Notes under the pieces: model-generated
What the model was told of the DNA's origin: nothing
What the model saw: the letters and a program-made list of their open reading frames with translations, nothing else
The model's database searches: none
DNA from: Laguncularia racemosa
Lineage: Eukaryota; Streptophyta; Magnoliopsida; Myrtales; Combretaceae
Length of the DNA stretch: 64,000 bases
Direction of reading: 5' to 3'
Assembly (NCBI GenBank): GCA_037954665.1
Contig: JBBMOL010000071.1
Location: 3,698,119-3,762,118, forward strand
Part shown: piece by piece, positions 33,735 through 46,012 of the stretch
Layout: every line of letters starts with the position of its first letter
How positions within the stretch are numbered: the stretch's first letter is position 1
Program-made: the position numbers and the translations under genes

Positions 33735-36729
33735 TGTAGCGACCCACCTACTAGGTCTGATTCTTGAACCTGTTCAAAACATTTCTGTAACTATCCTTGG
33801 TACCTGTAGGTAGGTTGCTATACCGTCTATAAATTAGAAATAAGGCAATTTTTGCTAATATTGAACCTATAACTCCAACCTGTATGTAATTTTATAAACG
33901 TCCTATAAAATGGCGCTAACAGCGCTATCATTTCATATCTACATCATATCTAAACACATGTACTTAAAATCTCCTATCACATCATACATCACACATATAT
34001 ATATACCATCGGGATCTGCATTCCCGGTAAGTAGGCATAGCCCATGATTAATCCTGTAGCCTTAAGTGGCTCAAAAGATTACAAATCAAACCTTATACAC
34101 ACAAATATTTACATTACAATCTAAAGATTAACACCTATAGATCTTATTACAAATAACAGAGGTTCCAAAAGGGAACTAAGGGCTTCTTTGCCTCTATTGA
34201 CGCTCTCCAACAACTTATTCTTCAGTACCTGTACCTGAGGTTAGCAAAAAACACTAACCCCTCACCTCCTTAAGAAGCAAAGTGAGTACAAAATCAAGCA
34301 ACCAAGCAAAAACAAACAACAAAATCACATAATAGTAATCAACAATATTATCAAATACCTCGAAGTGATTACTCAAGCAAGCAAGTTTTCAACTCAAATT
34401 ATACTCGCAAGAAACCCAATTCAATTTATTACATTTTAACATCACCATGATCTTACTTAATGATATTTTCCCTATAATTCCATTTTGCTAAACTCATAAC
34501 CTTTTCATTAGAGACCATTTCAATCACTCATGTTTACTCATAGGTCACAAATATTTTTCAGTTAACCCAAGCAAAGCCTGTCAACTGGTAGATAAACTAC
34601 CCTCATGTTTTTTTCAAAACTTAATGTTTTCTCAACCAATTAAGACATCCTTACATACTCTTTTTAGTTAGAAACATTCAACTCGCCTTTCACCTGCCTT
34701 GAACAAAAGGGGTGACCAGATCCCCATAGGTCACTAAACCGGGCGGTCCGTTTGACCGTGCCTCAAACCCATCCGGGTCGACTCAAAGGTCGTACCACAG
34801 ACTTACTAGGCAGGGAATAGGACTTTTCTTACATTAAGTGTTTTAGGTTAGTAGGTACTTATAGCCAAAATCCTATTTTATTATGCATTTAGATATTTCA
34901 TCGTTACCAAGACAACAATAGTATAAACTCAACTAGTCATATAAACCCCATCTAATAAGCTAAAAATAACCCAGCATTACATCACAATCATTAAGCATTC
35001 AATAATTTAAGTTCATTACATCACATACAATCAGGAATAGTATAATCAAATCCCGCACCTAACTCTCATTCTAGGATTTTCTAGAATGTTCCCTTCTTTT
35101 TTTCTCATAATCCAATCATATCATGACACACAACTAGCCATCAGCAAACCAATGTAATTCAACAATCGTCCTGCATTGATCACAGTAAGTGATCGTACAG
35201 GGTAATTTCAGCCAACAACAAGTAGTCTACATTATCAACCACTTGTACCCAAGAGAGGAGTTAAGGGGGTACTCACCTGAAACAATATATGCCAATCCAA
35301 ACAGTCGAACCGGCTAAGTTCCTTTGTCCTCCTTACTTAACAGAAATACCTGAATCATCAGTATACCAATCAATGTTACCTCATTCGCTCTATTGAACCC
35401 TAAATTGTTAATTCAGTATTCTAAACCCTTAAATTCCATCCTAACCTCGTATAATCCACCATTTTCCTACAATTTCTAATTCATATACATACAGGTATAC
35501 TACGCTCTATTATATATTAATGTAATTAAATTTCGATCTGATTTTATATTGAATCGTATGGTTCTAAATTATCATGATCTTGCACCGAACACTCCCGTTT
35601 TTGTTTCGTAACTAACCCAAGCTTCTCAAAATCATATTATGCTTCAATGAACCTCAACTGAACATCAAATTCAACTAATCAAATCAAATTCTCTAATTTT
35701 GCTAAGGATTTAATTCGGCCAGAACAGGGTAATTAGCTTGAAAAATTCACTAAAAATAGAAAATGACTCCAATATGAACAATTATTGATTTGGTGTTCTA
35801 AAAAATCATATAAGGATCTTATATACTAAAAATTACATCAAAAATACATCATTTGACCTATTTATTTTCCAATTTAATTTACGACCAAAACAGAGCATTT
35901 CTTGAGGACCACATATGTGTGAATCAAATTTCAGAAAAATAAAATTATCACATTAATATCCATACAAAATTATGCCAGAATACCAAAAATCATAATTTTT
36001 CATCAACATTTGATATTTTTAACAAAAATGGGAAGTTTCGGGCGATATTGGGGGCTGCTTCGTTCACTAGCCTCCGGCCACCAAAGCCGGCAACCGCTAT
36101 GTCGGCCGGAATCCTCTCCCACCCAAAACCTTAACCCTAGCTTGGCCTAGCAGCAAATTTACTCTACCCCCTTCGAACAAACGAACAAAATCCTCCCTAC
36201 TTAATTTGATTTTTTTTTCTTCAATTTCTTCAAATTCTTGTTGCATCCTACTTCAATCTTGTTCTTCTTTCTATCCTGATGATTGCATGTTGGAAATTTC
36301 AATTTCAATTTGCCCAGAAAATTTGGATGAAATGGAGAGAGTTTTGGTTTCTTTTTTATTTAATTTTTGATGATTTGTTTTTTTTTTCTCTCTCTATTCT
36401 AATGTCTATATATATATAATATTACTTAATTTTGCTGACATTGAATGAGGGTGCTGTTCTGTATTTTTTTTTCCTTCCTCTTTTATTTATTTTCTTTTTA
36501 GCTATAATATAATATAATATGTACACATTTTTTTTTTACATATATTTATTCCATATATATATATATATATATGCCCATATAATTCATATTATTATTATTA
36601 TTATTTTATATATTTTACTTTATTTTTAGCATATAACATATATATATATACATTTATTTTACCTTAAACACATACATATATATATACTATTTTAATTTTA
36701 ACATTATTGCTTAAGTTTAAATCTTCACA
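33735..36729 (-). repeat. Tekay-like 3' LTR (2995 bp, complete)
   Basis: Plus-strand ends are TGTAGCGACC and CTTCACA. It holds AT microsatellites at about 36400-36680. The boundary at 36729 is fixed by the adjoining polypurine tract. Confidence 0.88.
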
Positions 36730-36743
36730 TTTCCCTCCCCCTT
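36730..36743 (-). other. Tekay-like polypurine tract
   Basis: The minus strand reads AAGGGGGAGGGAAA immediately before the LTR start TGTGAAG. Confidence 0.85.
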
Positions 36744-36882
36744 AAAATAGTTCCGTCCTCGAAACTACTACATAGGTTCAACTCATTGTATTTTAATATC
36801 ATACACTTAAATTACAAAACACTTAGAATTTAAGTGAGACCATACATATTTATATCCTAAAGGTGAAACAGTAGTTACCTGT

Positions 36883-39800
36883 TTAGAATAAGTCTGGGTA
36901 TTTAATCCTCATATGATCTTCTCTCTCCCGTGTGGCCTCTGCCTCAATATGGCTATTCCAAAGGACTTTTATAAATATAATATCCCAGTTTTTGAGTTGC
37001 CTAGTGGACCTGTCCAAAATGGCAATGGGATACTCCTCATATGTCATGTTCTCTTGGAGTCCTTTTGGTAGATGTTCTAAGACAACTGTCGGATCGCTAA
37101 CACATTTCTTCAACGAAGACACATGGAATACATTATGGATATTGGCTAACTCTGTAGGTAACTCAAGTTCATATGCTACAGCTCCAATCCTCCTCTGAAT
37201 CTGGTATGGACCAATATAACGAGGACTCAACTTCCCTTTTACTCTAAATCTCCTGACCCCCTTCATAGGTGATACTTTCAAGAACACAAAGTCTCCAACT
37301 TGAAACTCTAATGGTTTTCTGCGTTTATCAGCATAACTTTTCTGTCTACTTTGTGCTGTTTGCATTCTGGCCTTTATCACCTAAACTTTATCCTTCAGTT
37401 GCTGGAGTATTTTTGGTCCCACTGCTTGTTTCTCTTCAATCTCATCCCAATATAATGGGGATCTACATTTTCTTCCATATAAGGCTTCATATGGGGCCAT
37501 CTGTATAGTACTATGATAGCTGTTATTATATGCAAACTCGATTAGTGGCAAATGTTCATCCCAATTACCACAAAACTCCAAAACACATGCTCTCAACATA
37601 TCCTCAAGTATCAGTATGGTTCTCTTTGTTTGACCATCTGTCTGAGGATGATAAGCTGTACTGAACTTCAATTTGGTGCCCATAGCTTCCTATAGGGTTT
37701 GCCAAAATCTAGAAATAAACCTGGGATCTTTGTCAGAAACAATAGAAGTTAGTAGTCCATGTAATCGCACTATTTCCTTAATATATAACGTTGCTAAGCG
37801 AGATAGTGGCATGCTTTGCTGAATTGGAAGGAAATGGGCTGATTTAGTCAGTTTATCAACGATTACCCAAATAGCATTATGCTATTTCCTGGTCTCGGGT
37901 AATCCTATAACAAAATCCATGGAAATCTGCTCCCACTTCCATTCAAGAATGGAGAGGGGTTGTAATAACCCTCCAAGTTTGTTATGCTCTGCTTTAACTC
38001 GTTGGCAAGTGCTACACTTTGCCACATATTCTACAATGTCTTTCTTCATCCCTGGCCACCAATACACTGATTTCACATCCCTATACATCTTATTGCTTCT
38101 TGGGTGGTTTGTATAAATGGTATGATGAGCCTCATCTAGAATTGCTTTTTTGATCTTCTCTATTGTTAGTACGCATAATCTACCTTTGAATCTTAATACT
38201 CCAGTCTCATCACATATAAAGTCGGGATATCTAATCATACTATTCCTGACTTTTTGCAGTTCCTCATCAGTTAGTCGTGCTTCCCGAATCTGATCTTTCA
38301 ATGTAAGCTGAATACTCAAACTATTTAATTTAGATTCCACTCCTGGCCATATAATTTCTAACTGTAACTGCTCTAAATCCCTCTACATTTCCACTTTATC
38401 AGTGATTAAAGTTTCTAGATTGCTACACTATTTCCTACTTAATGCATCAGCAACTACATTAACTTTACCGGAATGATAGTGAATGGCTAGATCATAGTCT
38501 TTCATCAATTCCAACCATCGCCTTTGTCGCATGGTCAACTCTTTTTGAGTAAGGATGTATTTCAAACTCTTATGATCAGTATATACATCGCATTTATCAC
38601 CATACAAATAATGTCTCCAAATTTTTAAAGAAAATATTATAGCAGCCAACTCCAAATCATGAGTAGAATAATTCTGCTCGTATGGTTTCAACTGACGGGA
38701 AGCATATGCTATAACTTTGTCATCCTGCATCAGTACACACCCTAATCCAATCTGAGAGGCATCACAATATATAGCATACCCACCTGTTCCACTAGGAATG
38801 GCCAAAATAGGAGTTGAAACTAATCTCCTCTTTAATTCCTGAAAGCTTTGCTCACATTGGTTTGTCCATTCAAATTTGACTCCTTTCCTCATCAACCGAG
38901 TCAGGGGTACAACTATCTTTGAAAAGTCTTTCACAAATTTCCTGTAATATCCTGCCATACCAAGAAAACTTCTTACCCCCCTGACTGTGGTAGGAGGATT
39001 CCACTCTGTGATGGCCTTAATCTTCGCAGGATCTACAGATATTCCAGAACCTGACACAATATGGCCTAAGAATGCAATCTGGTCTAGCCAAAAATCACAT
39101 TTCTTCAACTTAGCATACAACTGTTTTTCCTGTAGAGTTTGCAACACCTTTCTTAAATGCTTAGCGTGCTCCTCGTTATCTTTAGAATAGATCAAGATAT
39201 CATCAATGAATATAACCACAAAGTCATCCAAATATTCTTTAAATACCCTATTCATCATATCCATAAAGGCAGCTGGGGTGTTAGTTAAACCAAAATGCAT
39301 CACCAGAAATTCATAGTGACCATACCTGGTTCGAAAGACAGTCTTTGGTATGTCAACCTCCTTTACCTTCAATTAATGATATCCATATTGCAGATCAATC
39401 TTCGAGAATACAGCTGCTCCCTTTAACTGATCAAATAAGTCATCAATCCGGGGTAAAGGATATTTATTCTTGATGGTTACCTTATTCAACTCACGGTAAT
39501 CTATACACAAACGTAGACTACCATTCTTCTTTTTCACAAATAACACCGGCGCACCCCAAGGTGACATACTAGGCCTTATGAAACCCTTATCCAATAATTC
39601 CTACAACTGCTTTTTCAACTCCATCAATTCTACAGGAGCTATACGATAAGGAGCTTTAGATACAGGTTTCGTACCTGGCATTACCTCAATGCCGAATTCA
39701 ATTTCTCTATCTGGGGGTAAGCCTGGTAATTCCTCAGTAAATACTTTTGGGAATTCACATACAACTGGGATATCCTCCACTCTTTTCTCTTTCAATTGTG

Positions 39801-40272
39801 TATCTACCACTGAAGCCAAATATCCCATACATCCTTTCTTCAATAATTTCTTGGCTTTGTTAGCTGCTATGATCTTAGGTATTGATCACCTTATACTCCC
39901 TCTGAAATTGAATGCTGCCTCATATGGTAGACAAAACTCTGCCACTTTATCCTGGCAATTTAGATGCACCTTATACCTGGTCAGCCAATCCATGCCAAGG
40001 ATAACATCATACCCTTTTATATTAAGAATAACCAAATTAGTTGGCAATTGCCGTCCTTCAATCACCACAATACCATTCTCCAATTGATAACCTGCTATCC
40101 TCTCCCCTCCAGAAGGAGTACTTACCACATATTCACATTTCAGACTCTTCACTGGAGCCATGTTCCGTCTCACCCAGTCTTCAGCGACATAAGAATGGGT
40201 TGCTCCAGTGTCAAACAAGGCATAAGCAGGATTATCATCTAATCGAATCACACCTAAAATCATCAAACACAT
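36883..40272 (-). pseudogene. Tekay-like pol with chromodomain, broken only by stop codons
   Basis: One reading frame spans the whole 3.4 kb. Protease is at the start (Phe-Asp-Thr-Gly-Ala near 40200). RT is at about 38950-39700 with Ile-Asp-Asp-Ile-Leu, then RNase H with Tyr-Cys-Asp-Ala-Ser. The integrase zinc region is at 37900-38200 and its core at about 37400-37880. A chromodomain-like tail with Leu-Trp-Asn-Ser-His and Tyr-Pro-Asp-Leu-Phe ends at 36883. Premature stops are at 39886, 39601, 39373, 38425, 38383, 37882, 37690 and 37381 (lower coordinate of each). No frameshift was detected between segments. Most stops fit C-to-T change of CAG, CAA or CGA codons. Confidence 0.88.
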
Positions 40273-40365
40273 TACATTCCACTTCCAACAATTATTGTTA
40301 ACATCCTACTTAATGACAAGTTAAGCATAGTCACATCTACAGCTTAATTACTTCATGTTTACACC
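40273..40365. other. Deletion junction of the Tekay-like element
   Basis: A short stretch between the protease frame and the point where LTR similarity resumes (40366, matching 34637). The gag gene and leader expected here are gone. Confidence 0.6.
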
Positions 40366-42447
40366 CAATTAAGACATCCTTACATACTCTTTTTAGTTAG
40401 AAACATTCAGTTCGACTTTCATCTACCTCGAACAAAAGGGGTGACCAGATCCCTATAGGTCACTGAACCAGGTCGGTCCATCGACCGTGCCTCAAACCCA
40501 TCCGGGTCGACTCAAAGGTCATACCACAAACTTACTAGGTAGGGAACATGACTTTTCTTACATTAAGTGTTTTAGGTTAGTAGGTACTTATAGCCTAAAT
40601 CCCATTTTATTATCCATTTAGATATTTCATCGTTACCAAGACAATAATAGTATAACCTCAACCAGTCATATAAACCCCATCTAATAAGCTAAAAATAACC
40701 TAGCATTACATTACAATCATTAAGCATTTAATAATTTAAGTTCATTACATCACATACAATCGAGAATATTATAATCAAATCCCGCACCCAACTCTCATTC
40801 TGGGATTTTCTAGAATGTTTCCTTCTTTTTTTCTCATAATCCAATCATATCATGACATACAACCAGCCATCAGCAAACCAATGTAATTCAACAATCCTCC
40901 TGCATTGATCACAGTAAGTGATCGTACAGGGTAATTTCAGCCAACAACAAGTAGTCTACATTATCAACCACTTGTACGCAAGAGAGGAGTAAAGGGGGTA
41001 CTCACTTGAAACAATATATGCCAATCCAAACAATCACACCGGCCAAGTTCCTTTGTCCTCTTTACTCAACAGAAATACCTGAATCATCAGTATACCAATC
41101 AATGTTACCTCATCGCTCTATTGAACCCTAAATTGCTAATTCAGTATTCAAAACTCTTAAATTCCATCCTAACCTCGTATGATCCACCATTTTCCTACAA
41201 TTTCTAATTCGTATACATACGGGTATACTACACTCTATTATATATTAATGTAATTAAATTTTGATCCGATTCTATATTGAATCGTATGGTTCTAAATTAT
41301 TACAATCTTGCACTGAACACTCATGTTTTTGTTTCGTAACTAACCCAAGCTTCTTAAAATCATATTATGCTTCAATGAACCTCAACTGAACATTAAATTC
41401 AACTAATCAAATCAAATTCTCTAATTTTGCTGAGGATTTAATTTGGCCCGAACCGGATAATTAGCTTGAAAAATTCACTAAAAATAGAAAACGACTCCAA
41501 TCTGAACAATTATTGATTTGGTGATCTAATAAATCATATAAGGATCTTATATACTAAAAATTACATAAAAAATACATCATTTGACCTATTTATTTTCCAA
41601 TTTAATTTACGACCAGAACAGAGAATTTCTTAAGGACCACATACGTGTGAATCAAATTTCAGAACAATAAAATTATCACATTAATATATATACAAAATTA
41701 TGCCAGAATACCAAAAATCACAATTTTTCATCAACATTTGATATTTTTAACAAAAATAGAAAGTTTTGGGCGTTACTAGGGACTGCTCCGTTCACCGGTC
41801 TCCGGCCACCAAAGCCGGCAACCACTATGTCGGCCGGAATCCTCTCCCACCCAAAACCTTAACCCTAGCTTGGCCTAGCAGTAGATTTACCCTACCCCCT
41901 TCGAACGAACAAACAAAATCCCCCCTACTTAATTTGATTTTTTTTCTTCAATTTCTTCAAATTCTTGTTGCATCCTACTTCAATCTTGTTCTTCTTCCTA
42001 TCTTGATGATTGCATGTTGGAAATTTCAATTTCAATTTGCCCAAAAAATTCAGATGAAATGGAGAGAGTTTTGGTTTCTTTTTTATCTAATTTTTGATGA
42101 TTTGTTTTTTTTTCTCTCTCTATTCTAATGTCTATATATATATATATATATTACTTAATTTTGCTGACATTGAATGAGGGTGCTGTTCTGTATTTTTTTT
42201 TTCCTTCCTCTTTTATTTATTTTCTTTTTAGCTATAATATAATATAATATGTACACATTTTTTTTTTACATATATATATATATATATGCCTATATAATTC
42301 ATATTATTATTATTATTATTTTATATATTTTACTTTATTTTTAGCATATAACATATATATATATGTGTGTATGTGTACATTTATTTTACCTTACACACAT
42401 ACATATATATATACTATTTTAATTTTAACATTATTGCTTAAGTTTAA
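40366..42447 (-). repeat. Tekay-like 5' LTR, truncated
   Basis: Matches 34637-36720 with scattered differences. It lacks the segment equivalent to 33735-34636 and the outermost nine bases. Open frames inside it, such as that at 41766-42128 on the plus strand, are within LTR sequence and are not genes. Confidence 0.88.
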
Positions 42448-44795
42448 CTAGATATAACTACTTATATTGCACTAGGCTACAAATACATGCTTCTCTTGGC
42501 TGATGTACTGCTAGATAAATCATGACATCTAAAAAAGGTGGAAAAATCATTTGCAATTTACATAATGTGAAAGTAATGTTCCTCTCCAACGACTGTAACA
42601 TCTCTACTCTCAACTCTTTAACGTAGAGCTCTCCAAAAAATCTCAACATCTCAGTTATTGCCCTATATATGTCATCTCTAAGATATCCACACAGTGCAAC
42701 GGGAAGAATCCTTTCAAGCAATACATGGCAATCATGACTCTTAAGCCTCTTTAATGTTGCCTTAGAAACCTTTAAGCATGCAAAAATATTGGAGGCATAT
42801 CCATTCGGAAGTTTTACATCCTTTATTAAGCTACACACTTCTCTCACTTGATTAGGATTCAATGTAAATTATGCTAGAAGTTTTACTATTCGGCTTGTTC
42901 CTCATTGAAGATGCAATTTAAGCCGAATTCCCATCTCTTGTAGAGTTATTCTTACATTATTAGTTTCCTTTAATTTACCCTTATAGTTTAAAATGGTAGA
43001 AACTAAGTTGTCACATATGTTTTTCTCGATGTACATTACATCTAAGTTATGTTTGATAATTAGTTTATCCAAATAGGCCAATTAAAAAAGAATGCTTTTT
43101 TTACACCAATTAAGCTCATCATCTAACCTTTTTCTCTTCCCATGGCCAATTGTCTTTCCTAAGATAACATGCTCATACCAACTTAATTGCATCAAAATCT
43201 CTTCATTACTAAATAGCCTTGTAGCCATACATTTCTACACAGTCTCATCAAACTTCATCTTTTCACGTCGCCACTTGTGGTTCATTAATAAAAACCGTCA
43301 ATGTCCCATGTAATGAAATTTGCTTTTTGTATGCCCACTAGTCACATCAACATTACAAATAAGACAAGCCTTATAATCTTTTGTGATCTAACCCGATACA
43401 TCACTATATTTAGGGAAATCATAGATTGTCCATAATAGTGTTACATGCATGTGAAACGATCGACTTGGGACAACATTGAAGGTTCTTACCCCTTCTACCT
43501 ACAACTGCTTCAACTCATCAATCAAGGGCCGTAATACTCTTTACCTAGTGATCTAGGACCCGGTATTAGTAAAGACATGAAAAGATATGGCTTTTCATTG
43601 AAGTCCATAGTAGCACATTATAAGGAAACAAGATAATAGGCCATGCACTATATGTTGTACTTAAATTACCAAATGGATTGAATCCATATGTTGCAAGTCC
43701 CAACTGTACATTCTTTAGATCATATCCAAAATTAGGGAACTATTGATCTAAATCCTTCCATGCTTCTAAGCTTGAAGGGTGCCTTAAAGCATTATCCTCA
43801 ATCACATGCCCTTGCTGACTTAGAGCGTTATCCTCAATTGCATGCCCTTCCTCAGTAACACGCCCCTCCTTATGCCATCTCATTAGAGGTGATGTTTTTC
43901 TACACATGAACAATCGCTAACGACATAGTATTAGTGGAAAATACTGTAAAATCTTCATAGGAGTTTTCTTCTTTTGCTCGTTAGTCTTCATTGCCCACCT
44001 CAAATGGTTACATTGTGGACAATAATCTAAGTCTTTAAATGCTTTCCTAAATAAAACATAGTCACTTTTACATGCATGAATAAGATGAGCATCAATTCCC
44101 AACTGGCGTAATATTTTCTTACACTCATAATAGGAACTTAGGAGTATTTCCTCTAGTAATATACTCTTCACAAAACTAAGCTAATTGTTGAAACTCTATA
44201 CAGATTGTTGACTATCAACCTTAAAATGTATCATCTGTATTATAACATATAACAATGAAAATTTGTTACAACATGGATAAACCTCACATTTAGCTTCTTC
44301 AAATAAGCCACTCCACTTATCCATGTCAATTTCTTCTCCTCCATTATCCTCTAACATATCATCTTTAAAGTCACTATTGCTACATGCCAAATCATCTGAT
44401 ATTTGACAATCAACATCATCCTCAAACATATAGCCATTATCACATACAACTTCTTCCATTTTACTTAGGTATCGCACACTTGCTTGATTGTTAATAACCC
44501 TAAAGCCAATGAAACCCAAGTATATATGCTCCAACCTATCAATATGTGATGTTTGGCCATGAAATATCCAAGTAGTGTAAGATCATGCCATTCCTCGATG
44601 GATTAGATGCGCCTTAGTAGCCTCTATTGGTAACCATTCATGATTAAGACAATCTCGACATGGACAATGGATAAATCCATTTGAATCTCAACTATGGTGT
44701 ACAACAACTTCAAGGAAACTTCATACCCCCTTGATATATGCTAGAGAAGTACGATCATGTGTCATGTGCCACCTCCTTCCACTCATCCTAAACAT
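42448..44795 (-). pseudogene. CACTA (En/Spm) transposase gene, upstream half
   Basis: Minus strand, probable start ATG at 44795. A Transpos_assoc-like domain is at about 44560-44795, with Gly-Arg-Arg near its start and a Cys-Pro-Cys-x2-Cys zinc-like motif. An acidic linker follows. The TNP2 (Transposase_21) region is at about 43260-44320, with Asn-Pro-Phe-Gly-Asn and Pro-Tyr-Asn motifs. DUF4218 begins at 42862 (Cys-Lys-Leu and Ile-Phe-Pro-Pro), and the frame is cut by the Gypsy insertion right after Val-Gln-Tyr. Multiple stops. It would have bound the element ends and cut them out. Confidence 0.82.
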
Positions 44796-45035
44796 GTAAC
44801 AGTTATGATCACAAACCATACCTACCCTTAGTAGCTAGATAATAGTATGCAAGTGTTATTGTTTGCAGTAAGTTATTCCATAAGAAAACATATGCATCTA
44901 ATTGGTCTTTTACAAAACCATTAAATACTGAAAATAAAAAATAAAAAAATGTTAAAACTTAAATAAAAAAAATGTACACATGAAACAACAATTAGCACAA
45001 ACATAAAGAAAGAAAATGACTCACTTGGTATTGAT
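44601..45035. repeat. 435-bp direct repeat, left copy
   Basis: Nearly identical, and of equal length, to 50067-50501. It covers the start of the CACTA transposase gene and its upstream side. See the solo LTR at 48297-50066. Confidence 0.9.
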
Positions 45036-45512
45036 CATATCTCGAAATGTCTTTTATTTTATTTTTGTTGTCTTTTATTGTGTTTTTGAGTGAATTATTT
45101 TAGGAAAATTATTTTTATTCTTTTTTAGGGTTGCCCCAAATGGGTGCCTACATACCTGCTATTCAGGATCAAACATGCCGTAGTTCGCTTTTCCTGAAAA
45201 ATTTTAATGTGTTTGTGAATTTTAATTATGAAATCTCTTTTGATTTACGTTTTTATCATTTTAGGATTTTTTCTAAAAAATCTAAGCCTAAGCTTAATAA
45301 TTTGACTTTTTGAAAATAATCATTTTAAGGAAAAACATCAATTTTGGATTTATTTGAGAAAATGATTTTTCTAAGTGATAAAAATTCTATTTTTCTATTT
45401 TTCCACTCATTTCTATTATTATAAATTTTATTAATTTTTTTATAATTTTTATTAATTTTTATAATTTTCACAATTTTTATTAACTTTTATAATTTTTATT
45501 GAAAATTTTCTC
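45032..45512 (-). repeat. Partial copy of the TAT-like LTR, cut by the gap
   Basis: Matches 48297-48777 essentially base for base and then runs into the N gap. It is probably the same locus assembled twice. Confidence 0.85.
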
Positions 45513-46012
45513 NNNNNNNNNNNNNNNNNNNNNNNNNNNNNNNNNNNNNNNNNNNNNNNNNNNNNNNNNNNNNNNNNNNNNNNNNNNNNNNNNNNNNNNN
45601 NNNNNNNNNNNNNNNNNNNNNNNNNNNNNNNNNNNNNNNNNNNNNNNNNNNNNNNNNNNNNNNNNNNNNNNNNNNNNNNNNNNNNNNNNNNNNNNNNNNN
45701 NNNNNNNNNNNNNNNNNNNNNNNNNNNNNNNNNNNNNNNNNNNNNNNNNNNNNNNNNNNNNNNNNNNNNNNNNNNNNNNNNNNNNNNNNNNNNNNNNNNN
45801 NNNNNNNNNNNNNNNNNNNNNNNNNNNNNNNNNNNNNNNNNNNNNNNNNNNNNNNNNNNNNNNNNNNNNNNNNNNNNNNNNNNNNNNNNNNNNNNNNNNN
45901 NNNNNNNNNNNNNNNNNNNNNNNNNNNNNNNNNNNNNNNNNNNNNNNNNNNNNNNNNNNNNNNNNNNNNNNNNNNNNNNNNNNNNNNNNNNNNNNNNNNN
46001 NNNNNNNNNNNN
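45513..46012. other. Assembly gap (500 N)
   Basis: Exactly 500 N, placed between two copies of the same sequence (42600-45512 and 46013-48780). Confidence 0.98.

Larger units (their letters stand above)
33735..42447 (-). mobile_element. Ty3/Gypsy chromovirus, Tekay/Del-like, internally deleted, nested in the CACTA gene
   Basis: The left (3') LTR 33735-36729 is complete at 2995 bp; the right (5') LTR 40366-42447 matches only its outer two thirds. Pol lies between them on the minus strand and ends with a chromodomain-like segment. Gag, the primer site and about 900 bp of the 5' LTR are missing. The left edge TGTAGCGACCC is typical of this lineage. The last nine bases of the right LTR (ATCTTCACA in the left copy) are absent and no target duplication is found, so the right edge was also trimmed. 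It cannot move by itself. Confidence 0.9.

Noticed and set aside
41766..42128. 120-codon plus-strand frame with a hydrophobic end
   Set aside because: It lies in the Gypsy LTR, and the other LTR copy does not keep it open. The hydrophobic part is T-rich LTR sequence.
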